A stretch of DNA of 27,829 bases from contig CAYRXH010000031.1 of assembly GCA_964428185.1 (NCBI GenBank), positions 1 to 27,829 of the forward strand, given 5' to 3'. Shown here in pieces: positions 15,584 through 24,238 of the stretch; the first letter of the stretch is position 1, and each line of letters opens with the position of its first letter. The notes beneath the pieces were generated by a model that ran no database searches, had not been told where the DNA came from, and saw nothing but the letters and a program-made list of their open reading frames with translations. This stretch comes from CAYMAZ01 sp964428185. GTDB lineage: Bacteria; Bacteroidota; Bacteroidia; Bacteroidales; DTU049. The position numbers were made by a program, and so were the translations under genes.

Positions 15584-17683
15584 ATGGACGCTCAGGAAAC
15601 AAACACTCATGATCGGCTGAAAAGCAAGGAAGAGTCTGCAAAAAATGATCAAATGCAGATTACTGGCAAAAGCTCAGAAGTGATCACTGAACATATTGAA
15701 GAACAACAGTCTGAATCTGTTCTGGCAGAAGAAGAATCCACTCCTGTGGTTTCAGCCAAACGTGGCCGGAAAAAGAAAGAACCAATTGTTGAAGAAGCAG
15801 TTGTCAGTGCAAAAGAAGAACTGTCTGAACATCCTGTTGCCAAAAAAAGGGGTCGAAGAAAAAAAGAAGAGACCGAACATCTGGGGAATTATGAAACTGA
15901 AATTGCAGTTCCGGCACAACCCAAAGCTGCTGAAAGCGCAGAACCTCTGCTCATTGCTGAAGAAACAGAAACAATGGATATTCAGATGCTTGTTGAAAAA
16001 GCAGAATCTATCATTGTCAACGAACACTTTGAAAAAGTAAGAGATGCCATGAAGCTGCTGTTATCCCGATACGATATCCTTCGCAGGGAATTTGATCAGA
16101 ACATGATTTCTTCTGGAAATTATGATCAGGAGGAACAATCTAAAAACGCTGATGTTTTGGAGCAGCAGAAATATTTTGATCTCTTCAGGGCTGTTCAAAA
16201 CACCTATTCCAAACTCAGAAAGCAATATCTTGAGCGTCAGGAAGCAGAGAAACTGAGAAATTATGAATTGAAAAAACAAATCCTTGAAGATCTGAAAATA
16301 CTGGTTGACTCAGAAGAGACGCTGCAGAAATCATGGGAAGATTTCAAGCGTCTGCAGCAACAATGGAAAGATATCGGGCAGGTGCCACCTGCACAAAATC
16401 AGGATTTGTGGAACAGCTTCAATCATCTTGTTGATTTGTTTCTAGACAAAGTCAAGATAAATAAAGAATTGCGAGATCTGGACTACAAGAAAAATCTGGA
16501 ATCAAAACTTGAAATTTGTGAAAAGATTGAAGAATTGCTACTCATAGATAATATGGACGAAGCGTTCAGGAAACTTCATGAATTGCAGTCACAGTGGAGA
16601 GAAACAGGCCCTGTTCCTTCAGACAAGCGTGAAGATGTCAATGCCCGTTTTGCCACTTCTATTGAAAAACTGAAAGAAAAAAGGCGCGAGCAGTATGAAT
16701 CCTTTAAGGAGAAACTTATAAGCAATCTTGAGATGAAAAGAGCACTGGTTGTTAAGATGAAGCAAATTTCAGAACAGGAAATTACTTCAGCCAAAGCCTG
16801 GGGAAAGAAAACGGAAGAAGTTGAAGAATTGATGAAATTATGGAAACAGACAGGACCTGTACCTAAAAAACATAATGAAGATATCTGGACAGAATTTCGT
16901 TCTCAGATGACGATTTTTTACAATGAAAAGAAAGCATTTTTCAGCAGGATCAAAGATGAGCTGACAGAAAATTACAACCGGAAACTCCTGCTTTGCAAAC
17001 AGGCAGAATCACTTCAGGATAGCACTGAATGGAAAAAAATCACAGATGAACTGATTACCCTCCAGAATGAATGGAAAACCATCGGTCCTGTACCACACCG
17101 ATATTCTGACAGTATCTGGAAGAGATTTCGTCAGGCATGTGATACTTTTTTCAATAAAAAGCAGGAATATTTTTCAAATCTTGACAAGCACGAAGACGAC
17201 AATCTGAAAGCGAAGCAGGAGATTATTGAGCAGATGAGTACCTATGAATTTGGAGAAGACAACAAAGAAAACCTTGCTGCCATTAAGGATTTTCAACGCA
17301 GGTTTTTTGAAATTGGCAGAGTTCCGTTGAAGGAAAAAGACAAAATACAGAGCAAATTTCAAAAAACAGTTGATGGATTGCTTGACAAATTAAAAATCAG
17401 CAGGGACGAAAAACGAAGGTTTGATTTGAAGCAGAAATATGAATCGATGGGTTCCAGTTCAACAGGGCAGTCCGAAATGAAAAAAGAATCTTTCAATATT
17501 TCATCAAAAATCAACAAACTGGAAAGTGATATCAATTTATGGGAAACTAATATCGGATTTTTTGCAAAATCAAAAAATGCCGACATTCTCACCCGCGAGT
17601 TCAGAGAAAAAATTGAACAAGCCAAAGCCGAGCTGCTTATTCTTAAAGAAAAGCAGAAAATGATCAGGGGAATGATGAAGTAG
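15584..17683 (+). CDS. DUF349 repeat protein with AT-hook-like N-terminus
   Basis: This 699-aa, highly charged, helical protein carries five DUF349 repeats. Each has a core such as LQQQWKDIGQVPP, LQSQWRETGPVPS, LMKLWKQTGPVPK, LQNEWKTIGPVPH and the diverged FQRRFFEIGRVPL, followed by W/F and a basic helix. The repeats span about residues 220-620. The first 150 residues are acidic and disordered but hold two AT-hook-like cores, AKRGRKKKEP and KKRGRRKKEE. A coiled-coil tail ends the protein. No signal peptide or membrane segment is seen, so it is cytoplasmic. The family's function is not firmly established; DNA or RNP binding is suggested only by the N-terminal motifs. It has its own promoter, and the flippase gene begins 55 nt later. 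Confidence 0.9.
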   Translation: MDAQETNTHDRLKSKEESAKNDQMQITGKSSEVITEHIEEQQSESVLAEEESTPVVSAKRGRKKKEPIVEEAVVSAKEELSEHPVAKKRGRRKKEETEHLGNYETEIAVPAQPKAAESAEPLLIAEETETMDIQMLVEKAESIIVNEHFEKVRDAMKLLLSRYDILRREFDQNMISSGNYDQEEQSKNADVLEQQKYFDLFRAVQNTYSKLRKQYLERQEAEKLRNYELKKQILEDLKILVDSEETLQKSWEDFKRLQQQWKDIGQVPPAQNQDLWNSFNHLVDLFLDKVKINKELRDLDYKKNLESKLEICEKIEELLLIDNMDEAFRKLHELQSQWRETGPVPSDKREDVNARFATSIEKLKEKRREQYESFKEKLISNLEMKRALVVKMKQISEQEITSAKAWGKKTEEVEELMKLWKQTGPVPKKHNEDIWTEFRSQMTIFYNEKKAFFSRIKDELTENYNRKLLLCKQAESLQDSTEWKKITDELITLQNEWKTIGPVPHRYSDSIWKRFRQACDTFFNKKQEYFSNLDKHEDDNLKAKQEIIEQMSTYEFGEDNKENLAAIKDFQRRFFEIGRVPLKEKDKIQSKFQKTVDGLLDKLKISRDEKRRFDLKQKYESMGSSSTGQSEMKKESFNISSKINKLESDINLWETNIGFFAKSKNADILTREFREKIEQAKAELLILKEKQKMIRGMMK

Positions 17684-17738
17684 GATCTGCAATAAACAAC
17701 AGATTTTTAAGTTCATAACACCATTCTATACACCAATA

Positions 17739-19196
17739 ATGATCAATTTAAAGGAACATATCAAACTCACAGGTGTTTATACGTTTTTTGCTGCATTTCC
17801 CGCTATTCTACAGTTAATTGTCTATCCGGTCATTGAAGGGCAAGACCGCTTAGGTGCTGAGGATTTTGGATATCTGGCAGTCACTGAGGCGATTCTATCA
17901 TTTATAGTCATCTTTTGTTTGAGTGGTATGGCAATTACTATTGCCCGTTATTACTATGATTACTGGGATAATTCCCAAGGATACAGCAAGCTTGTATCAA
18001 CAATTTTTTCAGGAGTTATCCTGAGAGCAGGAGCAGTTTTTGTCCTTTTAATTGTATTTTCTCCATTTATCGGTACACTTTTTCCGGATGGTCCTCTTCA
18101 AAATTTTGATAAATACGGAATTTTTCTGGGAATTATTGCCTTCAACAGATCTGTTATCTCAATTGCACTTTCATTGTACAGAAGTGAAAAAAGTGTCCGC
18201 AATTTTATCGCTGTCAGTCTGATTTCTGGAATTTTCCGAAGCATATTTCAAATCATCGGAGTCTTGTATTATGATCTGAGTTTCATCGGATACCTTACGG
18301 GAACAGCCATTGGAGGAGGGGTTGCCAACCTGATCATACTCGGATACACCTTTATTAAAAACGGATTGCATTTCTCAGCAGCAATCCGAAAACAACTGCG
18401 ATCTTTTGCCATATCTCTTACCCTGACAGATTTTATGTACTGGGGAATCATGTTTTTCGACAGATTTATGTTGCTGAAGAACCCCTCACAACTGGGCATA
18501 TATGACAATGCAATGAAATTTGCTGCAGGTGTATTGTTTATCACCCATGGACTTGCCGGATCAGTGCAACCTGAACTGTTTCGGTTTTTCAAGAGTGGAA
18601 TAAAAGAGAATGAAAAAGATATTAAAACTCTTTCAAATATTTTTATTGCTGAAAACATTCTTGCCGTTGGTGTTTTTGCACCTCCTCTTATGATTTTCAT
18701 ATCAGTTTTTTATGAAACAGAATTATTAATTTCTGCTGGTCTGCTCATGATTATCCTTGTCAAATATATATTGAATGCACAGTTTCAAATATTTTCATGG
18801 CCACTCCTGTATAATAAAAATTCCAGACTCTATTTTCTTTTAAACCTAATTGCTTTTCTTGTTCTCATCGCATTAAACTTTCTTCTTGTTCCCTCTCTTG
18901 GCTATTATGGATCTGTCATTTCCTTCCTTTCAGCAGGCTTTATTCAGGTCATAGCATTTTATCTGGCACAGAAAAGAATTATTCCGATTCCGTGGAACTT
19001 AAACAAAGTCATGTTTTTTCCGATTTCAGTTGTTATTATTGCTTCGGCTATGGAGTATATTAAACTCTACTTTCAGTTGAATGCCATTGTATGCACCATC
19101 ATTGTTGTTTTATATATTTTTTTAGGTCTCTTTCTTTTATTCAGAAAGGACCTTCTCGAAGTGATGAAAAAACTGACACATCGCCTGAAAGGCTAA
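17739..19196 (+). CDS. Wzx-like polysaccharide/oligosaccharide flippase
   Basis: This 485-aa inner-membrane protein of the MOP/MATE-like polysaccharide transporter family has about 12-14 hydrophobic segments across its length. The N-terminal 'LKLTGVYTFFAAFPAILQLIVYPVI' type segment and the mid-protein FDRFMLLKNPSQLGIYDNAMKFA loop are characteristic of Wzx-type proteins. It probably flips undecaprenyl-linked sugars to the periplasm. It is the only plus-strand gene of the glycan module and converges on the acetyltransferase gene, overlapping its stop by 4 bp (CTAA). No promoter is visible just upstream, so it may be read from the DUF349 transcript. Confidence 0.87.
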   Translation: MINLKEHIKLTGVYTFFAAFPAILQLIVYPVIEGQDRLGAEDFGYLAVTEAILSFIVIFCLSGMAITIARYYYDYWDNSQGYSKLVSTIFSGVILRAGAVFVLLIVFSPFIGTLFPDGPLQNFDKYGIFLGIIAFNRSVISIALSLYRSEKSVRNFIAVSLISGIFRSIFQIIGVLYYDLSFIGYLTGTAIGGGVANLIILGYTFIKNGLHFSAAIRKQLRSFAISLTLTDFMYWGIMFFDRFMLLKNPSQLGIYDNAMKFAAGVLFITHGLAGSVQPELFRFFKSGIKENEKDIKTLSNIFIAENILAVGVFAPPLMIFISVFYETELLISAGLLMIILVKYILNAQFQIFSWPLLYNKNSRLYFLLNLIAFLVLIALNFLLVPSLGYYGSVISFLSAGFIQVIAFYLAQKRIIPIPWNLNKVMFFPISVVIIASAMEYIKLYFQLNAIVCTIIVVLYIFLGLFLLFRKDLLEVMKKLTHRLKG

Positions 19197-19843
19197 AAAT
19201 CCAATGGGGGTAATTCCTTTTTAATCACAGCAGGCATTCCAACCACCAATGAGTTTGGAGGCACATCCTTTGTCACAACAGCACCTGCACCAACAACTAC
19301 ATTTTCCCCAATGGTTACATCTGGAATTACAATAGAATTTGTCCCTAAGACTGAAAATCTCCCAATATGACATCGTCCTGAAACTGCAGTTCCGGGAGAC
19401 ATCTCAACAAAATCTCCAATAACAGTATCATGCCCAATGGTACAATTGAGATTTAGTAACACACCCTTTCCAATTTGAATACTGTTCGTAATAACAACTC
19501 CTGTCATAATGTTACAGGCCTCACCAATCGTTGCATCAAAATGACCAATTCTGGCAAATGGGGAAATTGCTGAAGGAAACTGAGCGCTGAGTTTCTGAAA
19601 CTTCTGATAAAGAATATATCTTGCCCGGGGTCCCCCTATCCCAAGAGCAACTCTGGGATCTCCTGTTTCAGAAAAAAACGCTGATACCTGTTCAAAGGTT
19701 CGCAAAACTCTAAATCTCCCAAATAATTTATCTTCAATGTTGGGGGAAACATTATCAAAAAACGCAATGGCTTCATTCTGTTCATTCTGCCATATTACTT
19801 CAAGAACTTCTTTTGCGAATCCTTTCGCTCCAACAATTAACAT
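19193..19843 (-). CDS. PglD/VioB/NeuD-type sugar O/N-acyltransferase
   Basis: This 216-aa left-handed beta-helix acyltransferase has an N-terminal Rossmann-like nucleotide-sugar domain (MLIVGAKGFAKEVLEVI) and hexapeptide repeats from about residue 95. The general-base histidine is H138 in NCTIGHDT, as in PglD. The C-terminus (VVGAGAVVTKDVPPNSLVVGMPA) is typical. PglD and VioB acetylate the 4-amino group of UDP- or dTDP-4-amino-4,6-dideoxyhexose. It overlaps the aminotransferase gene upstream by 7 nt, which strongly supports action on that enzyme's product. The acyl group could also be formyl or another unit, but the fold favours acetyl-CoA. Confidence 0.88.
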   Translation of the reverse strand: MLIVGAKGFAKEVLEVIWQNEQNEAIAFFDNVSPNIEDKLFGRFRVLRTFEQVSAFFSETGDPRVALGIGGPRARYILYQKFQKLSAQFPSAISPFARIGHFDATIGEACNIMTGVVITNSIQIGKGVLLNLNCTIGHDTVIGDFVEMSPGTAVSGRCHIGRFSVLGTNSIVIPDVTIGENVVVGAGAVVTKDVPPNSLVVGMPAVIKKELPPLDF

Positions 19844-20946
19844 AGATTATGAATTAGCTTAATAATCTTATCCTGCTGTTCTTCAGACAAATCAGGATAC
19901 AAGGGTAAACATAAAATTTCTTCCGCAATTCTTTCAGCTACAGGCAAGTGCGAAGGAGATGATGAAGGAATATTCCGGTATATAGGAAACTGAGAAATCA
20001 AAGGATAAAAATACCGCCTTGAAAACACGCCTTCTGCTTTTAAATGTTCATACAATATGTCTCTCGTTTTGCCAAATTTTTCTTTATTGATACGTATGGG
20101 AAAATATGAATAGCAGTATTCAATATTTTCATTTTCCCTATGGATATCAATTCCAGAAATTCCTGAAAGATAGTGCCTATAACGGAGTGACAAATATCTT
20201 CGTCGCTGAATAACCTTTTTAATATACTTGAGTTGCAACAAGCCCAGTGCTGCCTGAAATTCGTTCATCTTGGCATTGATTCCTGCAGCCACCACAGTTG
20301 TCTCATTTCTGAAACCGAAATTTTTCAGATCATCAATAAGCTGTTTCATCTCCCTGCTATGACTGACAATGGCTCCACCTTCAAAAGTATTGTATACCTT
20401 GGTTGCATGGAAACTCATCACTGAAAGATCTCCAAAATTCAAAATAGGGACGCCTTTTATTCTTACATTGAAAGTGTGACAAGCATCATAAATTATTTTT
20501 ACACCCGATTCCTCTGACAATTTTTGGAATGCAGTAACATCACAGGGAATCCCGTACACATGCACAGGCAATACAGCAGCAGTCCTGTCTGTGATCATTT
20601 CACGAACGCGAGCAGGATTCAGATTAAATGTATTAGGATCAATATCTGCAAAAACAGCTTGAATATTATTCCATTTCAGTGCGTGTGTTGTCGCCACAAA
20701 ACTAAACGGTGTTGTAACAACTTCTCCTTTAATATCAAGTGCCTGCAGTGCAGTAATAATAGCTAATGTTCCGTTTGAAAACAATGAAATAAATGGAACT
20801 CCCAGAAAATTACAAAGTTCCTCTTCCAACATCTGATGATACCTGCTGTTATTGGTCAGGTTTCTTGAATTCCATATTTCCCGCAATGTTTCGTTCATTT
20901 CCTCAAGGGGTGGAAGAAAAGGCCGGGTAACATAGATATTTTCCAT
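19837..20946 (-). CDS. DegT/DnrJ/EryC1 sugar aminotransferase, VioA/WecE-like
   Basis: This 369-aa PLP-dependent aminotransferase acts on nucleotide-linked keto sugars. The PLP lysine is K183 in SFHATKVYNTFEGGA and the pyridine-binding aspartate is D154 in YDACH. The N-terminus (VTRPFLPPLEE..., then TNNSRYHQMLEEEL, LFSNGTLAI and TTPFSFVATTHAL) recalls VioA, the dTDP-4-amino-4,6-dideoxyglucose transaminase, from memory of the family, so the likely product is a dTDP-4-amino-4,6-dideoxyhexose. WecE (Fuc4N) or PglE (UDP-linked) activity are alternatives. It is translationally coupled to the acyltransferase gene. A TACCTTTG -7 box lies 24 nt upstream. Confidence 0.88.
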   Translation of the reverse strand: MENIYVTRPFLPPLEEMNETLREIWNSRNLTNNSRYHQMLEEELCNFLGVPFISLFSNGTLAIITALQALDIKGEVVTTPFSFVATTHALKWNNIQAVFADIDPNTFNLNPARVREMITDRTAAVLPVHVYGIPCDVTAFQKLSEESGVKIIYDACHTFNVRIKGVPILNFGDLSVMSFHATKVYNTFEGGAIVSHSREMKQLIDDLKNFGFRNETTVVAAGINAKMNEFQAALGLLQLKYIKKVIQRRRYLSLRYRHYLSGISGIDIHRENENIEYCYSYFPIRINKEKFGKTRDILYEHLKAEGVFSRRYFYPLISQFPIYRNIPSSSPSHLPVAERIAEEILCLPLYPDLSEEQQDKIIKLIHNLC

Positions 20947-20970
20947 GATGCTTTAATTGTCTCAAGGCAA

Positions 20971-20978
20971 CAAAGGTA
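20971..20978 (-). promoter_or_regulatory. Putative -7 box (TACCTTTG) before the aminotransferase gene
   Basis: The minus strand reads TACCTTTG, a full TAnnTTTG match, 24 nt before the ATG at 20946 and inside the 66-nt gap after the glycosyltransferase gene. The -33 region shows only GTG at spacing 21. It may be an internal promoter for the aminotransferase-acyltransferase pair. Confidence 0.45.
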
Positions 20979-21012
20979 TTGAAAAAAGTTCGAAGAAAAC
21001 ACGAAAATTAAT

Positions 21013-22149
21013 TTATTCTGCTTCTTGAAATGATTTGAATGAATCCTTAAACCTTGAAATAACATGCTCTCTTCCGAAAATCTGCTCCAAAACCAGTCTG
21101 TTTGTACAAATTTCCTGCCCATTTAGAGGAGCAAAAACTAAGGGATTCTTTGAATTCAAATCATCTTCAATTGAAAAGATTTTCAGGCCCTTTTCCCTGA
21201 AGAATGAATATGTTGATGTGTGTTTTCTAACATACACTCTCATGCCTGACCAGGCCCCGAATAAAATATTCCCCAATGCCTGCTGCCTGTAATGATTGAG
21301 AATCATCACTGAACAACCCAGAAGCAGTTGATGGTAGTGTTCTTTTTCCATAAACTCAGTGAGCGGCAAATAATTTTCCCCGAAATATTGTTGTCCTTTT
21401 CTTACAAGATACTTTCTGTATTTTTTATTTCCGTAACTCAGCGGAACAATAATTTTTCTGTCTTCTGTTTCAATCTTTTTAAGGAGATCAAAAACTTCAA
21501 GATGATTGGAAGTAAAACTAGCTGAATTTCCAATCATAATGTTCCTACTTCCCTGCACAGACAAGTGAGAAACGGATGGCTCAATATAATGATCAAGTAT
21601 TGCATATGTATGCCAGAGCATGGGTTTTCTGACTCCTGTATGCTGAAAAACAAACTCCATTTCCTGTGGAATGAAATGTGCGAAATAATCAATTTTTTTT
21701 AATTTTCTGATAAGCCCATTACCTATGAAAATTTTGATAAATCTGAATATCGGAATAAAAATTCTGTATGGAATAAGAGTATAGTATAGCAATCTTGTTC
21801 TATTGCCAAGAAATGCAGACGGAAAAACAAATGAATTCTGTATCTCTGCTCCAAAAAGCATCCATGCCACCGGAGGATGGGATGATATCTTTAATATATC
21901 TCCAATTACCTTCTCATTGCAATTTAACAGTCCATGAAAAAAAACCAGAGAAAAACCTGAAATCCTGTTTTTGAGGAAAGTTCGATATTCTTTGCTGTTA
22001 TATTCATAAGCAGTGAGGTTTGAGCCTGAATGTTTCAGCTTTTGTTTTTTTCCTACAACAATATGTTCCCCCTTAAGACCGGCTTCAAGAAAACAATACT
22101 GGGCAGAATTAATAAAAATCGACTGACTGTCATGAATATGCAGAATCAT
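21013..22149 (-). CDS. WecF-like (TDP-Fuc4NAc:lipid II transferase family) glycosyltransferase
   Basis: This 378-aa protein resembles the GT56/WecF family, which in enterobacteria adds Fuc4NAc to lipid II of enterobacterial common antigen. Supporting features are the opening MILHIHDSQS with a strand-helix start, the central IMIGNSASFTSNHLEVFDLL block, the IVPLSYGNKKYRKYLV segment and the late HYRQQALGNILFGAWSGMRVYV block, all characteristic positions of the family. A hydrophobic, basic patch around residues 125-150 may contact the membrane. The acceptor here is unknown. The aminotransferase and acyltransferase downstream would supply an acylated 4-amino-6-deoxyhexose donor, matching the family's specificity. 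Confidence 0.82.
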   Translation of the reverse strand: MILHIHDSQSIFINSAQYCFLEAGLKGEHIVVGKKQKLKHSGSNLTAYEYNSKEYRTFLKNRISGFSLVFFHGLLNCNEKVIGDILKISSHPPVAWMLFGAEIQNSFVFPSAFLGNRTRLLYYTLIPYRIFIPIFRFIKIFIGNGLIRKLKKIDYFAHFIPQEMEFVFQHTGVRKPMLWHTYAILDHYIEPSVSHLSVQGSRNIMIGNSASFTSNHLEVFDLLKKIETEDRKIIVPLSYGNKKYRKYLVRKGQQYFGENYLPLTEFMEKEHYHQLLLGCSVMILNHYRQQALGNILFGAWSGMRVYVRKHTSTYSFFREKGLKIFSIEDDLNSKNPLVFAPLNGQEICTNRLVLEQIFGREHVISRFKDSFKSFQEAE

Positions 22150-22201
22150 AGTAAAATCATGTATGCTGTAAAATTAGAAAAATATTCACTTTGTGCTTAG
22201 A

Positions 22202-22232
22202 TAAAAAAGGCTACCCTCAATAGTAGCCTTTC
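22202..22232 (-). terminator. Rho-independent terminator of the acyl-CoA dehydrogenase gene
   Basis: On the minus strand an 8-bp perfect stem AAGGCTAC...GTAGCCTT (22230-22223 pairing with 22214-22207) with an 8-nt loop runs into T6. It begins about 20 nt after the TAA at 22251 and separates this gene from the glycosyltransferase gene. Confidence 0.85.
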
Positions 22233-22250
22233 CGTGCATAGAAAATGACT

Positions 22251-24035
22251 TTATAGTTTGTAGCAATTTTCTTCAATCAGTTTATCTGCAATTCTGCGGC
22301 GGGCAGCTTTCACATTGACTCCTCTTTCACAGCATAAAGTTTTAACAGCTGTTGCCAGGTTATCTGCTTCTTCGCCCTCCAGAGTTGAATACACTGCATC
22401 AAGTCCCCATGCCCTGATACGTGCATTGGCATCATTCATAAACACATCAAGCATATCTTTATAAAGTGCCACAGCTTCAGTTCCCTTCATCGCTTCCAGT
22501 TTTTCAATTCGCAAAGCCAGAGATTCTGCAATATACAGTTCAATAATGATATCAGTAATGTTATTCATCACTTCCTGCTCATGAACCAGTTGCTTTCCGA
22601 AATGTTTGTATGCAGCACCTGAAAGAATCAGGGCCACCTTTTTAAAACTCCTGATACAGCATTTCTTTTCTTCGTAATACCCTAGTTCGGGAGTCTTGCA
22701 GTTGCAAATGAAATTCTTTTCAGCCATGACCTTTTCAGCTTCGCCAAACAGATCAAAATCTCCTTTCATTGCACGTTTCATTGCCGTATCAGAAACCAGA
22801 AGCCGGTTTATCTCATTGGTACCCTCAAATATTCTATTGATACGTGAATCACGATATCCCCTTTCTATGGGCATTTCAGATGAATATCCCATTCCACCAT
22901 GAATCTGAACTCCTTCATCAACCACATAATCCAGCATTTCACTACCATACACTTTGAGAATGGCATCCTCAACTGCATAATGGCTGATCGCCTCAATGGT
23001 AGCACGACCATAATCTTCGTACTGATTTTTGTATTCTTCAAGTAAAAGGTCAATGTCTTTACTCACCCTATATATCGCTGATTCATGAGCAAATGTACGG
23101 ATGGCCATTTCTGCCAGTTTATACTTGATGGCACCGAAATTTGAAATCAAAGTATTAAACTGCTTGCGTTCATTGGCATACTGAACTGACTGATTAATGG
23201 CCTGTTTGGCAGCACCAATTACGTTTGCCCCCAGTTTCATTCTTCCCATGTGTAAAATGCTTAATGCCACCCTGAAACCTTCACCTCTGTTTCCGATGAG
23301 GTTTTCTACAGGAACCTTCACATCATTGTAATAAATCTGGGTTGTTGATGAGCCTTTGATACCCATTTTATGTTCATCAGGTCCAATCACAACTCCTGGC
23401 CAGTTGCTTTCAACAATAAACGCACTTAACACCCTGTCATTGTCAATTTTTGCAAACACTACCTGTGTATCACTAAACCCGCCATTGGTAATCCACATCT
23501 TCTGCCCGTTAAGGATATAATGTGTACCATCAGCACTCAGTGTTGCATTGGTTTTTCCTGAATTGGCATCACTTCCTGCCCCGGGTTCTGTAAGGCAATA
23601 TGCCCCAAGCAATTCTCCTGTTGCCAGTCGTGTAACATATTTCTGTCGTTGCTCATCATTTCCGTAATACAAGATTGGTAGTGTACCAATTCCACAGTGA
23701 CACATGAAAGCGACCGAAAATGAATAGGCTGCACCCACCACTTCAGCAGCAAGCATTTGTGTAACAAAATCCTGTCCAAAACCACCCAGGTTTTCGGGAA
23801 TGGAGATTCCCATCAATCCAAGTTCACCTGATTTTTTTAAAATTTCCTTCATGAGTTCCCTGTCTCCCTTGTCAAGTTTGTCAAGGTTGGGATATACTTC
23901 GGTTTCAATAAAAGACCTGATGGTTTCGGCAATCATCAATTGCTCTTCATTAAATTCTTCAGGGATAAAAATATCCTGTGCTGAAATGTCTTTTACCAGA
24001 AATTCACCGCTTTTCAGCTTGATTTGAGATTCCAT
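22251..24035 (-). CDS. Acyl-CoA dehydrogenase, long (VLCAD-like) form
   Basis: This 594-aa FAD enzyme catalyses the first, alpha-beta dehydrogenation step of fatty-acyl-CoA (or branched acyl-CoA) oxidation. The core dehydrogenase (about 30-420) has GAYCLTEPGAGSDA and MWITNGGFSDTQ for FAD and substrate binding and IHGGMGYSSEMPIERGYRDS near the C-terminal helices. The catalytic glutamate is in IFEGTNEIN. A further 170-residue helical extension resembles that of very-long-chain acyl-CoA dehydrogenases and is common in Bacteroidota. No electron-transfer flavoprotein or other beta-oxidation genes are adjacent, so it appears monocistronic between its own -7 box and a strong terminator. Confidence 0.95.
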   Translation of the reverse strand: MESQIKLKSGEFLVKDISAQDIFIPEEFNEEQLMIAETIRSFIETEVYPNLDKLDKGDRELMKEILKKSGELGLMGISIPENLGGFGQDFVTQMLAAEVVGAAYSFSVAFMCHCGIGTLPILYYGNDEQRQKYVTRLATGELLGAYCLTEPGAGSDANSGKTNATLSADGTHYILNGQKMWITNGGFSDTQVVFAKIDNDRVLSAFIVESNWPGVVIGPDEHKMGIKGSSTTQIYYNDVKVPVENLIGNRGEGFRVALSILHMGRMKLGANVIGAAKQAINQSVQYANERKQFNTLISNFGAIKYKLAEMAIRTFAHESAIYRVSKDIDLLLEEYKNQYEDYGRATIEAISHYAVEDAILKVYGSEMLDYVVDEGVQIHGGMGYSSEMPIERGYRDSRINRIFEGTNEINRLLVSDTAMKRAMKGDFDLFGEAEKVMAEKNFICNCKTPELGYYEEKKCCIRSFKKVALILSGAAYKHFGKQLVHEQEVMNNITDIIIELYIAESLALRIEKLEAMKGTEAVALYKDMLDVFMNDANARIRAWGLDAVYSTLEGEEADNLATAVKTLCCERGVNVKAARRRIADKLIEENCYKL

Positions 24036-24060
24036 GTTGATTGTTTTAGTTTTAATGCTG

Positions 24061-24068
24061 CAAAATTA
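24061..24068 (-). promoter_or_regulatory. Putative -7 box (TAATTTTG) of the acyl-CoA dehydrogenase gene
   Basis: The minus strand reads TAATTTTG, a full match to TAnnTTTG, 25 nt before the ATG at 24035. A TTG at the usual spacing is not seen; the nearest (24080-24082) gives only 11 nt. Confidence 0.4.
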
Positions 24069-24183
24069 CAATTTTTTCACAACTGAGAAACTTTCGATTT
24101 TTCAGTCTGCTATATCTGAGTATCCTGACGTATGATTTGCTCATGGGTAAAAATATCTGATTTCATTTCCCTGCTTGACACTT

Positions 24184-24215
24184 ATAAAAAAGTCTGCCAA
24201 CAATAGGGCTGGCAG
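24184..24215 (-). terminator. Hairpin terminator after the FISUMP gene
   Basis: The stem CTGCCA/TGGCAG (24194-24199 with 24210-24215, 10-nt loop) is followed on the minus strand by ACTTTTTT. A plus-strand T-run also follows (GTATCTTTTTT), so it could work in both directions. The 24036-24183 stretch upstream shows the acyl-CoA dehydrogenase -7 box and nothing else I can support. Confidence 0.7.
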
Positions 24216-24238
24216 GTATCTTTTTTAACTTTTTTTAT

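Noticed and set aside
17686..17715. ATCTG...CAGATTTTT hairpin after the DUF349 gene
   Set aside because: The stem is only 5 bp with a 10-nt loop and A/T closure, too weak to call a terminator.
18269..18700. 143-aa minus-strand ORF opposite the flippase gene
   Set aside because: It mirrors a membrane-protein gene and has no domain pattern or promoter; it is a shadow frame.
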